From: Sphingobacterium allocomposti
GTDB lineage: Bacteria > Bacteroidota > Bacteroidia > Sphingobacteriales > Sphingobacteriaceae
Direction: 5' to 3'
Assembly (NCBI RefSeq): GCF_008124885.1
Contig: NZ_VNHX01000012.1
Location: forward strand, 62,001-126,000
Length of the DNA stretch: 64,000 nt
A model generated the notes under the pieces. That model saw nothing but the letters and a program-made list of their open reading frames with translations, did no database searches and had not been told where the DNA came from. Both the position numbers and the translations under genes were made by a program. Shown piece by piece: positions 43,601 through 50,548 of this stretch. The first letter of the stretch is position 1, and every line of letters starts with the position of its first letter.

Positions 43601-44992
43601 AGTGAGGATAGGGATATAGACAATGAGGATAATGATTTCGCCGAATGCCGCGCTTGTACGGATTTTTCTTGCCGATTCAAAGACCTCGTCGTCCATTTCA
43701 TTTTGGGTAAGTTTCTGTGTCGATTTCCGTAAGCCCAAATGGTGCATCGTCGCCTCAACCACAATCAGGGAACCATCTACGATCAGTCCAAAATCAATAG
43801 CTCCCAAGCTCATCAGATTGGCACTTACTCCGAACAACCGCATCATAGCCAATGCAAACAACATCGATAACGGTATCGCTGATGCTACGATTAAACCCGC
43901 CCTGATATTTCCGAGAAAAAGAATAAGTACAAAAATTACGATCAATGCTCCCTCGATCAGATTTTTCTGTACGGTGCTGATAGCCCGTCCAACCAAATCC
44001 GTTCTGTCCAGATAAGCCTCAATCACAACATCTTCGGGTAAAGATTGTTGGATAACAGGAAGTTTCTCTTTGATGCGGTTTACAACGGCAGCACTGTTAT
44101 CGCCTTTGAGCATCATCACAATTCCCCCAACGGCATCAACTTCACCGTTATATGTCATTGCACCGTATCGTGTAGCGTTTCCGAATTTCACTTCGGCGAC
44201 ATCTTTAATATATACCGGAATACTACCTGTATTTTTTACGACAATGTTCCCCACATCCTCAAGCGTTGTTACCAACCCAATTCCCCGAATGAAGTACGCA
44301 TTGGGTTTTTTGTCTATATAAGCTCCTCCGGTATTCTGGTTATTGGTTTCAAGTGCGGTAAAAATATCGGAAATGCTCACATCCATTGCCTTGATACGGT
44401 TAGGGTCAACGGATACCTCATATTGTTTGAGCAGACCGCCAAAACTATTGACTTCCGCAACTCCGGGCGTACCATAAAGCTGGCGGGCAACAATCCAGTC
44501 CTGCATTGTTCGCAAATCCATTGCGGAGTACTTATCCTCGCTTCCTTTTTTGGGGTGGAGAATATATTGGTACACTTCGCCAAGACCTGTACTGACAGGG
44601 GATAGCTCTGGGGTTCCGACGCCCTCCGGTATCTGTTCCTCTGCCTCTTTCAGTTTCTCATTGACCAATTGCCGGGCAAAATAAATATCAACATCGTCTT
44701 GAAATACAACGGTTACAACGGAAAGCCCAAACCTCGAAATACTTCTTATTTCCTCTACTTTCGGAAGATTAACGATACTTTGCTCTACGGGAAAAGTAAC
44801 CAATTGCTCTACTTCCTGTCCTGCCAATGTCGGACAGAGCGTAATAATCTGAACCTGATTATTGGTAATATCAGGCTGGGCATCAATCGGGATTTTGGTG
44901 GCACTCCATACCCCCCAGATGATAAGTAACAAGGTCATCAGTCCTATAATGAACTTATTCTTTACGGAGAATTTTATAATATTATCTAACAC
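40631..44992 (-). CDS. CzcA-type RND metal pump fused to a TolC-like outer-membrane factor
   Basis: About 1453 residues from the GTG at 44992 (VLDNIIKFSVKNKFIIGLMT; the family normally begins MLD.I..FS..NK). An ATG at 45079 would add 29 unlikely residues. Residues ~1-1040 are an RND pump with the proton-relay motif IDFGLIVDGSLIVVE, typical of divalent-cation exporters (Zn, Co, Cd), not of Cu(I) pumps. From about residue 1041 a second part begins with Met and a signal-peptide-like stretch (MKAITPVVLVLLFLGFSPIS) and continues as a TolC-like outer-membrane channel. No stop separates the two. The internal ATG is at 41872, so a separate 413-residue protein could also be made. Confidence 0.88.
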   Translation of the reverse strand: MLDNIIKFSVKNKFIIGLMTLLLIIWGVWSATKIPIDAQPDITNNQVQIITLCPTLAGQEVEQLVTFPVEQSIVNLPKVEEIRSISRFGLSVVTVVFQDDVDIYFARQLVNEKLKEAEEQIPEGVGTPELSPVSTGLGEVYQYILHPKKGSEDKYSAMDLRTMQDWIVARQLYGTPGVAEVNSFGGLLKQYEVSVDPNRIKAMDVSISDIFTALETNNQNTGGAYIDKKPNAYFIRGIGLVTTLEDVGNIVVKNTGSIPVYIKDVAEVKFGNATRYGAMTYNGEVDAVGGIVMMLKGDNSAAVVNRIKEKLPVIQQSLPEDVVIEAYLDRTDLVGRAISTVQKNLIEGALIVIFVLILFLGNIRAGLIVASAIPLSMLFALAMMRLFGVSANLMSLGAIDFGLIVDGSLIVVEATMHHLGLRKSTQKLTQNEMDDEVFESARKIRTSAAFGEIIILIVYIPILTLVGIEGKMFTPMAQTVGFAILGALILSFTYIPMMSALCLSKKPITKKNFSDKMMDYLQGIYKPLLEKAIRIKYIVIAIAVGLFTISIFLFSRMGGEFLPKLGEGDFAFHCILPQGTSLSQSLETSMQASRIIKEFDEVKMVVGKTGAAEVPTDPMPPEATDLMIILKPRDEWKTDKSYDELSNEMMEKLEVIPGVFFEANQPIQMRFNELMTGIRQDVAVKIFGENLDSLLIYANKANSIIQTVEGATAPQVERVAGLPQINIEYDRTRIANYGLNVQDINDIVSTAFAGKSAGVVYENERRFDLVVRLDEAHRSSIEDVNNLFIPLPNGEQVPLSQVATIDYKLGPAQISREDGKRRIYVGFNVQGRDVASVVEEIQDKLAEQIKLPTGYYFTYGGQFENLQKATDRLLIAVPIALLLIFILLYFTFHSFKEAILVYTAIPMSAIGGVFALLLRDMPFSISAGVGFIALFGVAVLNGIVLIATFNRLEKEGWNEIIPRIIEGAKTRLRPVLMTASVASLGFLPMALSTSAGAEVQKPLATVVIGGLISATALTLFVLPLLYLVFMRNNRPPKNNKMKAITPVVLVLLFLGFSPISNAQSSINVDKAIDIAMENNPQLRSKNLDIQSVQSLSKTAFELPKTDVNFQYGNNEGFEYNDGIQISQTIPFPTLFGSKKDLVKEQVKGQQWAKALTENELKQQVRSYYYQLAYLENNAAVLKRLDSIYTDFIRVAELRYKTGDIGRLDVSTAVTKQGEINLLFQQNETLRQNAYQNLKNLMQINEEFVIESRSDYEPLLLTSVMDSSAIENHPSIQLLYQEAKIAEQNKKVERANGLPDFMIGYNNVSLIGMHSKNGVEQFYGRGQRFSFFDVGVSIPLTFGATKARIRSLDYQKQSLEQNAQWQEKQLKTELTNALKQYEQYVAQFTYFKEQALPNADEIIQAAKLGYSTGEISYVEYLFALQTTSDIQLNYLKSIQQINESVTLIHSLISK

Positions 44993-45124
44993 TTTTGTTA
45001 TGATTAATGATGAATTAATAATGATAAAATCATAATGATTACCGTTTAGGTCAAAACGACTTATAGCCAAAACTTCCAACTTAATGCAGTTTGCACCAAG
45101 CCGTAATCACTAAAACATTAAAAA

Positions 45125-45463
45125 TTATGCATTAATCTTAGGCGGTTGCCAGATTTCCCCGAAGTAGCGGGGAATAAAGACGTATTTATAATATACTTTA
45201 GGCTTAGGTAAATCAAAAGATATTATCTTGCCAATATTAAAGGTACTCCATTGAAGAACTACGCCAGAAACTATTCCGCAACAACCGCAAAAACAGAACG
45301 GACTACACATATCGGTTGTTTCGGGGTGATCGTGGCTATCTTCATGCGCTATTTCCGTAGAATGTTCGTGTTGATGAAACACCTCTTTTTCATACATATC
45401 GGCACAAGGTATTATGAATAATACCATCATATAGAGCGCCATTATGGAAGAAAAGACTTTCAT
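45125..45463 (-). CDS. Small Cys/His-rich envelope protein upstream of the RND pump
   Basis: 112 residues from the ATG at 45463; a longer frame from 45508 adds 15 residues. A signal or membrane helix lies at residues 3-19, followed by a His-rich acidic segment (HQHEHSTEIAHEDSHDHPE) and a Cys cluster (MCSPFCFCGCCGIV). Likely to bind metal in the periplasm. Proteins with this outline precede RND metal pumps in many Bacteroidota (I believe DUF6660). It is probably the first gene of the efflux operon. Confidence 0.68.
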   Translation of the reverse strand: MKVFSSIMALYMMVLFIIPCADMYEKEVFHQHEHSTEIAHEDSHDHPETTDMCSPFCFCGCCGIVSGVVLQWSTFNIGKIISFDLPKPKVYYKYVFIPRYFGEIWQPPKINA

Positions 45464-45622
45464 ACTACTTTGCAAAGTTAGTAAAAAAGTAGTGCAATTC
45501 CATTGCATTGTTTTTCGTCAAAGAAATTTAACGTGCATTCTGTCTGTGGTGGCTTTTTTGGCATTTAGATTCTGAACGAAAAACCAAAAATTTAGAGGGT
45601 ATAGAAAATCTTGCCTTTCTTA

Positions 45623-45784
45623 TTAACGCCTACGTCTTCTTGGTTTCGTTGTAGTCCACATAAATATAAACCATACCCCAAAAGCTACGGCAAACCCTAT
45701 CCACGGAGTTTTCATAGATAAGGCTGCAAAGAACCCTACCGTTGCAATGATGCAGGTAATAAAGAACCAAATTACATTTTTCAT
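45623..45784 (-). CDS. Small two-helix membrane protein
   Basis: 53 residues (MKNVIWFFITCIIATVGFFA then SMKTPWIGFAVAFGVWFIFM and a basic tail TTTKPRRRRR). Two membrane helices and an Arg-rich end facing the cytoplasm. Unknown family. It lies between the integrase and the metal operon, same direction, 80 bases from the integrase stop. Confidence 0.55.
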   Translation of the reverse strand: MKNVIWFFITCIIATVGFFAALSMKTPWIGFAVAFGVWFIFMWTTTKPRRRRR

Positions 45785-45864
45785 CGTTATTCAAATTTAC
45801 GTGTTTAAATACTTAAAATGAATTACATGAGGAAAATTATTCCCATGTAATTCATTCTCTTATA

Positions 45865-47166
45865 TTAGGCAGCGATTTTTTCTGTTTCGTTTTCCTTTTG
45901 TGTTTTCTTCATCACTTTGACTTCGACTTTACGAAGTTGTGAAATGACTTTTCGTTGTACATCATCCACAATCTTCCAATCTTTGGCAATGTAAATATCC
46001 GTTGTGCGGTTGCCCTCGTCAACATGGTTGAGCGCAAGAGCCACATCGTCCTTGCTCATTCGGCAATCGTTACGAGCCGTATTCGCAAAAGTGTGCCTTG
46101 CCCAATACAAAGTTAGTTCGGGTATTCCTGTCAATTTGCGTAACTGTTCCATCCCTTTGCATAATGCCCAATTAAGGGCATTGGCACTTGAATAGCGTTC
46201 ACGCAATTTCCCTAAATATTTTTCCAATAAAGGCTTGGCTTCATCGACAATCTTAATGCTGATAAAGGCATTATCCTTACGTTTGCCCTGTGTCTTGGAA
46301 CGGTTATAGTCTAAACGTCCGTTTCTAACGTCACGCTCTGTTATTTGGTACAGGTCTACGGCATTTATGCCACAAAGGTAGAACGAAAGCATATAAAGTT
46401 CCTTTGCCAATTCCGCACGGCTTCCGGGGATGGTTACACAATCCCGGATAGTCAATACTTGTTCAAGTGTATTGTTCCTTTTCTTGGTGAGGGGTGGGGA
46501 ACCAACCTTGTATTTCTTGAATGGATAGTGTTTGATGCGGTAAATGCCGAGGTCTTCATTATTATAGACTTCTCGTGCGGCATTAAATAATGTTCTTAAA
46601 TCCCTCATGTGGTTGTGCAGCCCGCTATCAGACAATCCTTTTTCGGTTGTGACAACTGGCTTGTTGTCTTGATTGTAGCGTGTCATTGTTCGTTCTGTCC
46701 GTAAATAACGCTCATAGGCCATTAGCATATTGGAGTTAATCTCTTTAATGGAAACGGATGGCCGTTTAAAATAATCGACAAGGCTGTTACGGATTACCGA
46801 TTGATTTTTGGCCGATCCACCGCGTCCTTCTTTCTTTAGGCGTTCGATGTGTTGAGTACAAAACTTAATAAAGTCGATGTCCTCGTCCTTATCACGCAGG
46901 TAGTCCCGCAGTGATGTGGCTGTAAAATAATCAAGTCGGTCGTCGAGGTCGCTAATCATCTTTCGATAATCCCTTAGCTGCTGTTCGACCTTGTCTGCAA
47001 TAAAAGGATCTTTGATCTTAAAATCCTTGGTCAGCTGCTTCTTGACAACAAAGTGATTGGTGTCAATAAACTTTCTTTCACTTTTGTGATGGACACAAAT
47101 TTTTACGTTGTAAGTTCCATCTGCTTTCTTGTGGTGTTCATAAACCTTTGCGCTTACGGTTGCCAT
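45865..47166 (-). CDS. int: Tyrosine recombinase (ICE integrase)
   Basis: 433 residues from the ATG at 47166 (MATVSAKVYEHHKKADGTYN); an ATG at 47184 is possible. The N-terminal arm and core-binding domains (Phage_int_SAM-like, about residues 100-200) are followed by the catalytic part: LYWARHTFANTARND (the HxxR region) and the Tyr in TTDIYIAKDW. The place of the first conserved arginine reads CGINAVDL, with Asn instead of Arg; IntDOT-group integrases also lack that arginine. It sits next to the right end and would act on the 13-bp core. One copy of the 26-bp end repeat lies 27 bases before its start. Confidence 0.93.
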   Translation of the reverse strand: MATVSAKVYEHHKKADGTYNVKICVHHKSERKFIDTNHFVVKKQLTKDFKIKDPFIADKVEQQLRDYRKMISDLDDRLDYFTATSLRDYLRDKDEDIDFIKFCTQHIERLKKEGRGGSAKNQSVIRNSLVDYFKRPSVSIKEINSNMLMAYERYLRTERTMTRYNQDNKPVVTTEKGLSDSGLHNHMRDLRTLFNAAREVYNNEDLGIYRIKHYPFKKYKVGSPPLTKKRNNTLEQVLTIRDCVTIPGSRAELAKELYMLSFYLCGINAVDLYQITERDVRNGRLDYNRSKTQGKRKDNAFISIKIVDEAKPLLEKYLGKLRERYSSANALNWALCKGMEQLRKLTGIPELTLYWARHTFANTARNDCRMSKDDVALALNHVDEGNRTTDIYIAKDWKIVDDVQRKVISQLRKVEVKVMKKTQKENETEKIAA

Positions 47167-47192
47167 AATTTTTTCAATTAGCACGCAAAAAT

Positions 47193-47218
47193 TTCCGTTA
47201 CCTATTTGTTACGGTTTT
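47193..47218 (+). repeat. Right copy of the 26-bp end repeat, upstream of int
   Basis: Begins TTCCGTTACC and ends GTTACGGTTTT; differs from the left copy (3766-3791) at one base. It lies 27-52 bases upstream of the integrase ATG, so binding of Int here could also control int transcription. Inference only. Confidence 0.6.
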
Positions 47219-47308
47219 GCGTGAAGTTCAACAAAAAACTATGTAAAACCAGCCGTAGGGGCGATTTGCCCGTGACCGTCTCGCCGATGAAATCGGCTCA
47301 AAGAAATG

Positions 47309-47342
47309 AAAAAAAACCGCTTCAAAATTTCTTCTGAAACGG
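47309..47342 (-). terminator. Terminator of the element-borne tRNA gene
   Basis: CCGCTTCA (47317-47324) pairs with TGAAACGG (47335-47342), with one G-U pair, and a T-run follows on the minus strand. It lies directly after the tRNA 3' end at 47350, so the tRNA is a complete transcription unit. Confidence 0.7.
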
Positions 47343-47349
47343 CTTTTAG

Positions 47350-47423
47350 TGCGCCCAACAGGGCTCGAACCTGTGACCAAGAGATTATGAGTCTCCTACT
47401 CTAACCAACTGAGCTATAGGCGC
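47350..47423 (-). tRNA. tRNA with anticodon CAT (Met, or Ile2), intact copy inside the ICE
   Basis: 74 nt on the minus strand. Acceptor GCGCCTA/TGGGCGC, D arm GCTC...GAGT, anticodon stem GGAGA/TCTCT with loop CTCATAA (anticodon CAT), T arm ACAGG TTCGAGC CCTGT, discriminator A. Elongator tRNA-Met is most likely; a lysidine-modified Ile2 tRNA cannot be excluded. It lies inside the element and differs from the split host gene at several stem positions while keeping base pairing, so it seems to be a cargo gene rather than a duplicated half. Confidence 0.92.
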
Positions 47424-47556
47424 TTACGTTATTTTTCCTGTCGTTAAACAGGGGATTTATTGTAAGTTTTTGAGTTTTTACAAACTCTGTTTTTTTAATG
47501 CTAATCAGAACACTTATTTTACTATGCTGTCCTGACTTTCAGCACCTTAAGCTGTT

Positions 47557-47598
47557 AGATTATGAGTCTTCTACTCTAACCGACTGAGCTATAGGCGC
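47557..47598 (-). pseudogene. 5' part of the split tRNA(CAT) gene, right ICE junction
   Basis: The minus strand reads GCGCCTATAGCTCAGTCGG from 47598, then GTTAGAGTAGA and the core AGACTCATAATCT (47557-47569), after which tRNA similarity ends. It holds the acceptor 5' strand, D arm and anticodon 5' stem. With the 3' part at 3631-3675 it rebuilds a whole tRNA with stem GAAGA/TCTTT. The core is the right attachment site. Confidence 0.85.
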
Positions 47599-47686
47599 AG
47601 CTTCTATTAACCTTGTCAAAAGCGCAATGTTATTCCGTTTTGACGATGCAATTATCGATATTTGCGCTGAGAAAACAAAATTTTCC

Positions 47687-48316
47687 ATGCAAAAAATTAA
47701 AAATATTATTCTCGATTACGGCAATGTTATTTTCATGATCGACTTCCTGCGGGTGCGGGATTCTTTTATATCGTTGGGTATCAAAAATGTAGATAGCTTT
47801 TTCGGACATAGGTCTCAGGACCCGTTGTTCGACCTGTTCGATCGCGGGGAAATTACAGCTGCACAGTTCCGCGAAGGTATCCGCATGCGGACGGGTAGAC
47901 CGGACCTCACCGATGAGGAGATAGACGCCGCCTGGAACACGTTGTTAATTGGTGTTCCGGAAGGAAAACACGAAGTGCTGGCATATCTCCATAAAAAATA
48001 TCGCTGTTTTTTGTTGAGCAACAATAACGAGATACATTATCAGTATTGCATGAACCATATAAGGGAAAAGTATGGTATTAACGACAATTCCATATTCTTC
48101 GAAAAGACATTCTACTCCCACCTCGTGGGATTAAGAAAACCTGACGCCGCGATCTTTCAGGAAGTCGTCGATCAGACCGGGATCGTGCCCGATGAGACCT
48201 TATTTATTGACGACAGTCCTCAACATTTAGAGGGGGCGCAACGACTGGGCTTTCGAACTGCGCTATGCACGTCGGAGGAACCGCTGGAGGTGCTTGTCAA
48301 AAAATTTAATCTATAG
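47687..48316 (+). CDS. HAD-superfamily phosphatase (YihX-like)
   Basis: 209 residues from the ATG at 47687 (MQKIKNIILDYGNVI); an upstream frame start at 47627 adds 20 poor residues and overlaps the tRNA terminator zone. Motif I is ILDYGNVIF, where the usual second Asp is Asn as in YihX-type enzymes; motif II near LLSNNNEIH, motif III KPDAAIFQE, motif IV FIDDSPQHLEGA. Such enzymes release phosphate from small sugar phosphates. First host gene after the ICE. Confidence 0.85.
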   Translation: MQKIKNIILDYGNVIFMIDFLRVRDSFISLGIKNVDSFFGHRSQDPLFDLFDRGEITAAQFREGIRMRTGRPDLTDEEIDAAWNTLLIGVPEGKHEVLAYLHKKYRCFLLSNNNEIHYQYCMNHIREKYGINDNSIFFEKTFYSHLVGLRKPDAAIFQEVVDQTGIVPDETLFIDDSPQHLEGAQRLGFRTALCTSEEPLEVLVKKFNL

Positions 48317-48396
48317 GCCATGAACCACAGATCCTCGACGGCCGTATCCGCAATCTGCTTTCACCGCTGGCAGATACCGCCGTCGCGAGCTGTCAG

Positions 48397-48684
48397 CTAG
48401 ATTTTTTCTGTGCGGTAGACAACAATGTCGTCTTCCAGTTTCTCGCCGGCCAGCCCTATAAATGCCTGAATATAGGGCTGGCTATTATGTTTCTCCAATT
48501 CCTTTTCATTTTCCCAAATTTCATAGAAAACAAACACATCCTTGTTGTCTATTCCCTGGTGCAGATCATATTGAATACATCCGCGTTCCTTCCTGGTTTC
48601 CCGTACCATGTTTTCTAATACTGCCAGTACCTCTTTCCGAAATGCCGGTTTGGCCTTAACGACTGCCGTCAAATATATATACAT
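48397..48684 (-). CDS. Antibiotic-biosynthesis-monooxygenase-fold protein (YgiN-like)
   Basis: 95 residues of the ABM fold: KPAFRKEVLAVLENMVRETR and the centre FVFYEIWENEKELEKHNSQP are the usual marks. Members are quinol oxidases, heme-degrading or stress proteins. Directly downstream (10 bases) of an MdaB-like quinone reductase, as ygiN and mdaB are close in E. coli, which suggests a quinone redox pair. Confidence 0.85.
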   Translation of the reverse strand: MYIYLTAVVKAKPAFRKEVLAVLENMVRETRKERGCIQYDLHQGIDNKDVFVFYEIWENEKELEKHNSQPYIQAFIGLAGEKLEDDIVVYRTEKI

Positions 48685-48694
48685 CTCTCTTATT

Positions 48695-49288
48695 TTAGGC
48701 GATTACTTTTTCTAAATGCTTCCTATACGCGTCTTGGTATGCTGTTATACGCGCCTCCGTGCCGTTTTTTTCCACATCGTGAAAATGAAAACCAGTAATC
48801 CGTTCCATTCCCACAAATTGATTCATCTTATGAAAACCGAATAAAACGCCGTCGTCGACCGAATGTCGTTCAAAGAATTCTCCCGGAAGCGTAAATGCGG
48901 TATCCGGTGCATTCCACGTCGTGGTCACCATATAGCGCTTTCCTTGCATAAGTCCGCCCGTGCCATAGTTTACTGCGGGATTACTCCGGCTTCTTCCGTC
49001 ACTTTTGTACATACCGTTTTGGTGACCTGCAGTGAAGACCTCGTCAATATATCTCTTCATGCCGTTGGGCACTTGAAACCACCATATCGGTGTGTGGTAG
49101 ACAACGATATCCGCCCATGTGAAGTTTTCTACCTCAGCCCGCGCGTCAAACCCATCGTCTATTCGGGTAACACGATATGAAATTCCTTTTTCTTCTGCAA
49201 AACCAATAGTCCAACGCGTAATGGTCTCGTTAAATCTGCCGCCCGAGTGGGCAAACGTCTGTCCGGCATTAATAATAAATATATTCAT
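48695..49288 (-). CDS. NAD(P)H-dependent quinone oxidoreductase (MdaB-like flavodoxin fold)
   Basis: 197 residues from the ATG at 49288 (MNIFIINAGQTFAHSGGRFN). Flavodoxin-like fold: the FMN/FAD loop near residues 8-18, YHTPIWWFQVPNGMKRYIDE (the active-site hall of MdaB), and a C-terminal quinone region. It reduces quinones by two electrons, avoiding radicals. It is divergent from a LysR gene (91-base gap), which probably controls it. Confidence 0.85.
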   Translation of the reverse strand: MNIFIINAGQTFAHSGGRFNETITRWTIGFAEEKGISYRVTRIDDGFDARAEVENFTWADIVVYHTPIWWFQVPNGMKRYIDEVFTAGHQNGMYKSDGRSRSNPAVNYGTGGLMQGKRYMVTTTWNAPDTAFTLPGEFFERHSVDDGVLFGFHKMNQFVGMERITGFHFHDVEKNGTEARITAYQDAYRKHLEKVIA

Positions 49289-49379
49289 CTCTAAACCTGA
49301 TTTGAGATGCAAAGTTCTCACCTAATTTTATATAATAAAAATAATTTAAATTGTATTATTGTATTATAAATATAATAGA

Positions 49380-50300
49380 ATGAAATGGAATCTCGAATGG
49401 CTGCGTACATTCAAAGCCATCTACGACAACGGAACGCTCTCGGCCGCTGCACAGGAGCTATTTATATCGCAACCGGGTGTCAGTCTTCATCTAAACTCGC
49501 TGGAGGCATTTACAGGGAGTAAACTATTTGACCGGTCGGCAAGAAAGATGGTGCCTACCGAAAAAGGAAAAATGCTCTATAACGTTATTCTCGAACCGTT
49601 GCAGAAAATGGAGGCGGCCGAGCAACACTTCCATCAACGCTCACAGACGGAGCGCGTAACTGTCAGTGTCGGCATGTGCTTCGAGACGTTCCAATATACA
49701 CTTGAAGAGCACATAACGGGTCTACCTTTTAATTTAATACTCAAATTCGGCGAATATCCGCAAATGCAGCATGATCTAGAAAACGGCTTTCTCGACCTGA
49801 TCGTAACGCCCCAAAAAGGAAGCCAGCATAACCTTCAATACGAACCCTTCTCGAAAGAACGGATTGTGCTGATAGCCGGTGGTGCCACAGACACCATGGC
49901 TATCTCCGAACTGTTAAAAAAAGGGGACACTAAGGAAGCCGTCACTCAGCTCCGCCAACAGCTATGGTATAGTACGGCCGCCGACATGGAGCATCTCCGA
50001 AACTTCTGGCTGAGGCATTTCGGCGAATACCCTGGATTCAGCCCTAACTATATTGTGCCCAATATAAGTTCAATTATTCGCTGCCTCAGCAATGGCCAAG
50101 GCTTCTCTGTCGTCCCTGATTTTTTATGTCGGCAAGCCATTGCGTCGGGTGCTGTCCAGCTTGTGTGGGAAGGTGTGTCGCCCTTGGAGAATACACTTTT
50201 TTTTGGAACCCGAAAGAAGACCATATATCGGGATGAAATCGAGACGTTACAGAATTTTCTCAAGCAACGCTGGGAATCAGCCGAGGGACACAAGAAATAG
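49380..50300 (+). CDS. LysR-family transcriptional regulator
   Basis: 306 residues from the ATG at 49380 (MKWNLEWLRTFKAIYDNGTL). The HTH is LSAAAQELFISQPGVSLHLN with a substrate-binding domain behind it. LysR proteins normally regulate the divergent gene, here the MdaB/YgiN pair, likely in response to quinones or electrophiles. The 91-base AT-rich spacer must hold both promoters. The 248 bases after its stop hold nothing else recognisable before moaA. Confidence 0.88.
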   Translation: MKWNLEWLRTFKAIYDNGTLSAAAQELFISQPGVSLHLNSLEAFTGSKLFDRSARKMVPTEKGKMLYNVILEPLQKMEAAEQHFHQRSQTERVTVSVGMCFETFQYTLEEHITGLPFNLILKFGEYPQMQHDLENGFLDLIVTPQKGSQHNLQYEPFSKERIVLIAGGATDTMAISELLKKGDTKEAVTQLRQQLWYSTAADMEHLRNFWLRHFGEYPGFSPNYIVPNISSIIRCLSNGQGFSVVPDFLCRQAIASGAVQLVWEGVSPLENTLFFGTRKKTIYRDEIETLQNFLKQRWESAEGHKK

Positions 50301-50548
50301 CCCCTTCGGGCCGTTAAAACGAACCAACAATGCAATATATTCGATTTTTATATTTTTTTTACAGAAAACGCGAGACAAATACAGAACTATTTGCTCATAC
50401 ATAGCAAAAAATCAATAAAAAAGCAAATAAAAACAAGAAAACAACAAACAATATTTGATAAATGAAACAAAAATCACATTAAAATATAAATAATTTATAA
50501 ACTAACAACAAAAAACATTACATTCGTCATGAAAAACTAAGCAAAACC

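Larger units (their letters stand above)
3663..47569. mobile_element. CTnDOT-type integrative and conjugative element in a tRNA(CAT) gene
   Basis: The boundaries are set by the 13-bp direct repeat AGACTCATAATCT at 3663-3675 and 47557-47569, lying in the two halves of one tRNA gene. Inside are a tyrosine recombinase next to the right end, mobA/mobB, a VirD4-like coupling protein, a VirB4-like ATPase (TraG), TraE, F, J, K, L, M and N, a ParA-like protein, ArdC, and cargo for defence and metal resistance. All core transfer genes look intact, so the element may be transferable. The G+C composition changes sharply inside: the defence cassette is very AT-rich, the tra genes are close to the host, and the metal genes are intermediate. 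This suggests the cargo was added in several steps. Confidence 0.92.

Noticed and set aside
47350..47423. Intact tRNA read as the host gene restored by the element, with the element ending at 47382-47394
   Set aside because: The stem pair 28-42 matches best when the two outer halves are joined and the inner copy is kept whole; the right fragment at 47557-47598 would also be left unexplained. Not fully excluded.
50430..50548. Molybdenum cofactor riboswitch before moaA
   Set aside because: The leader is A-rich and no conserved stems could be drawn.
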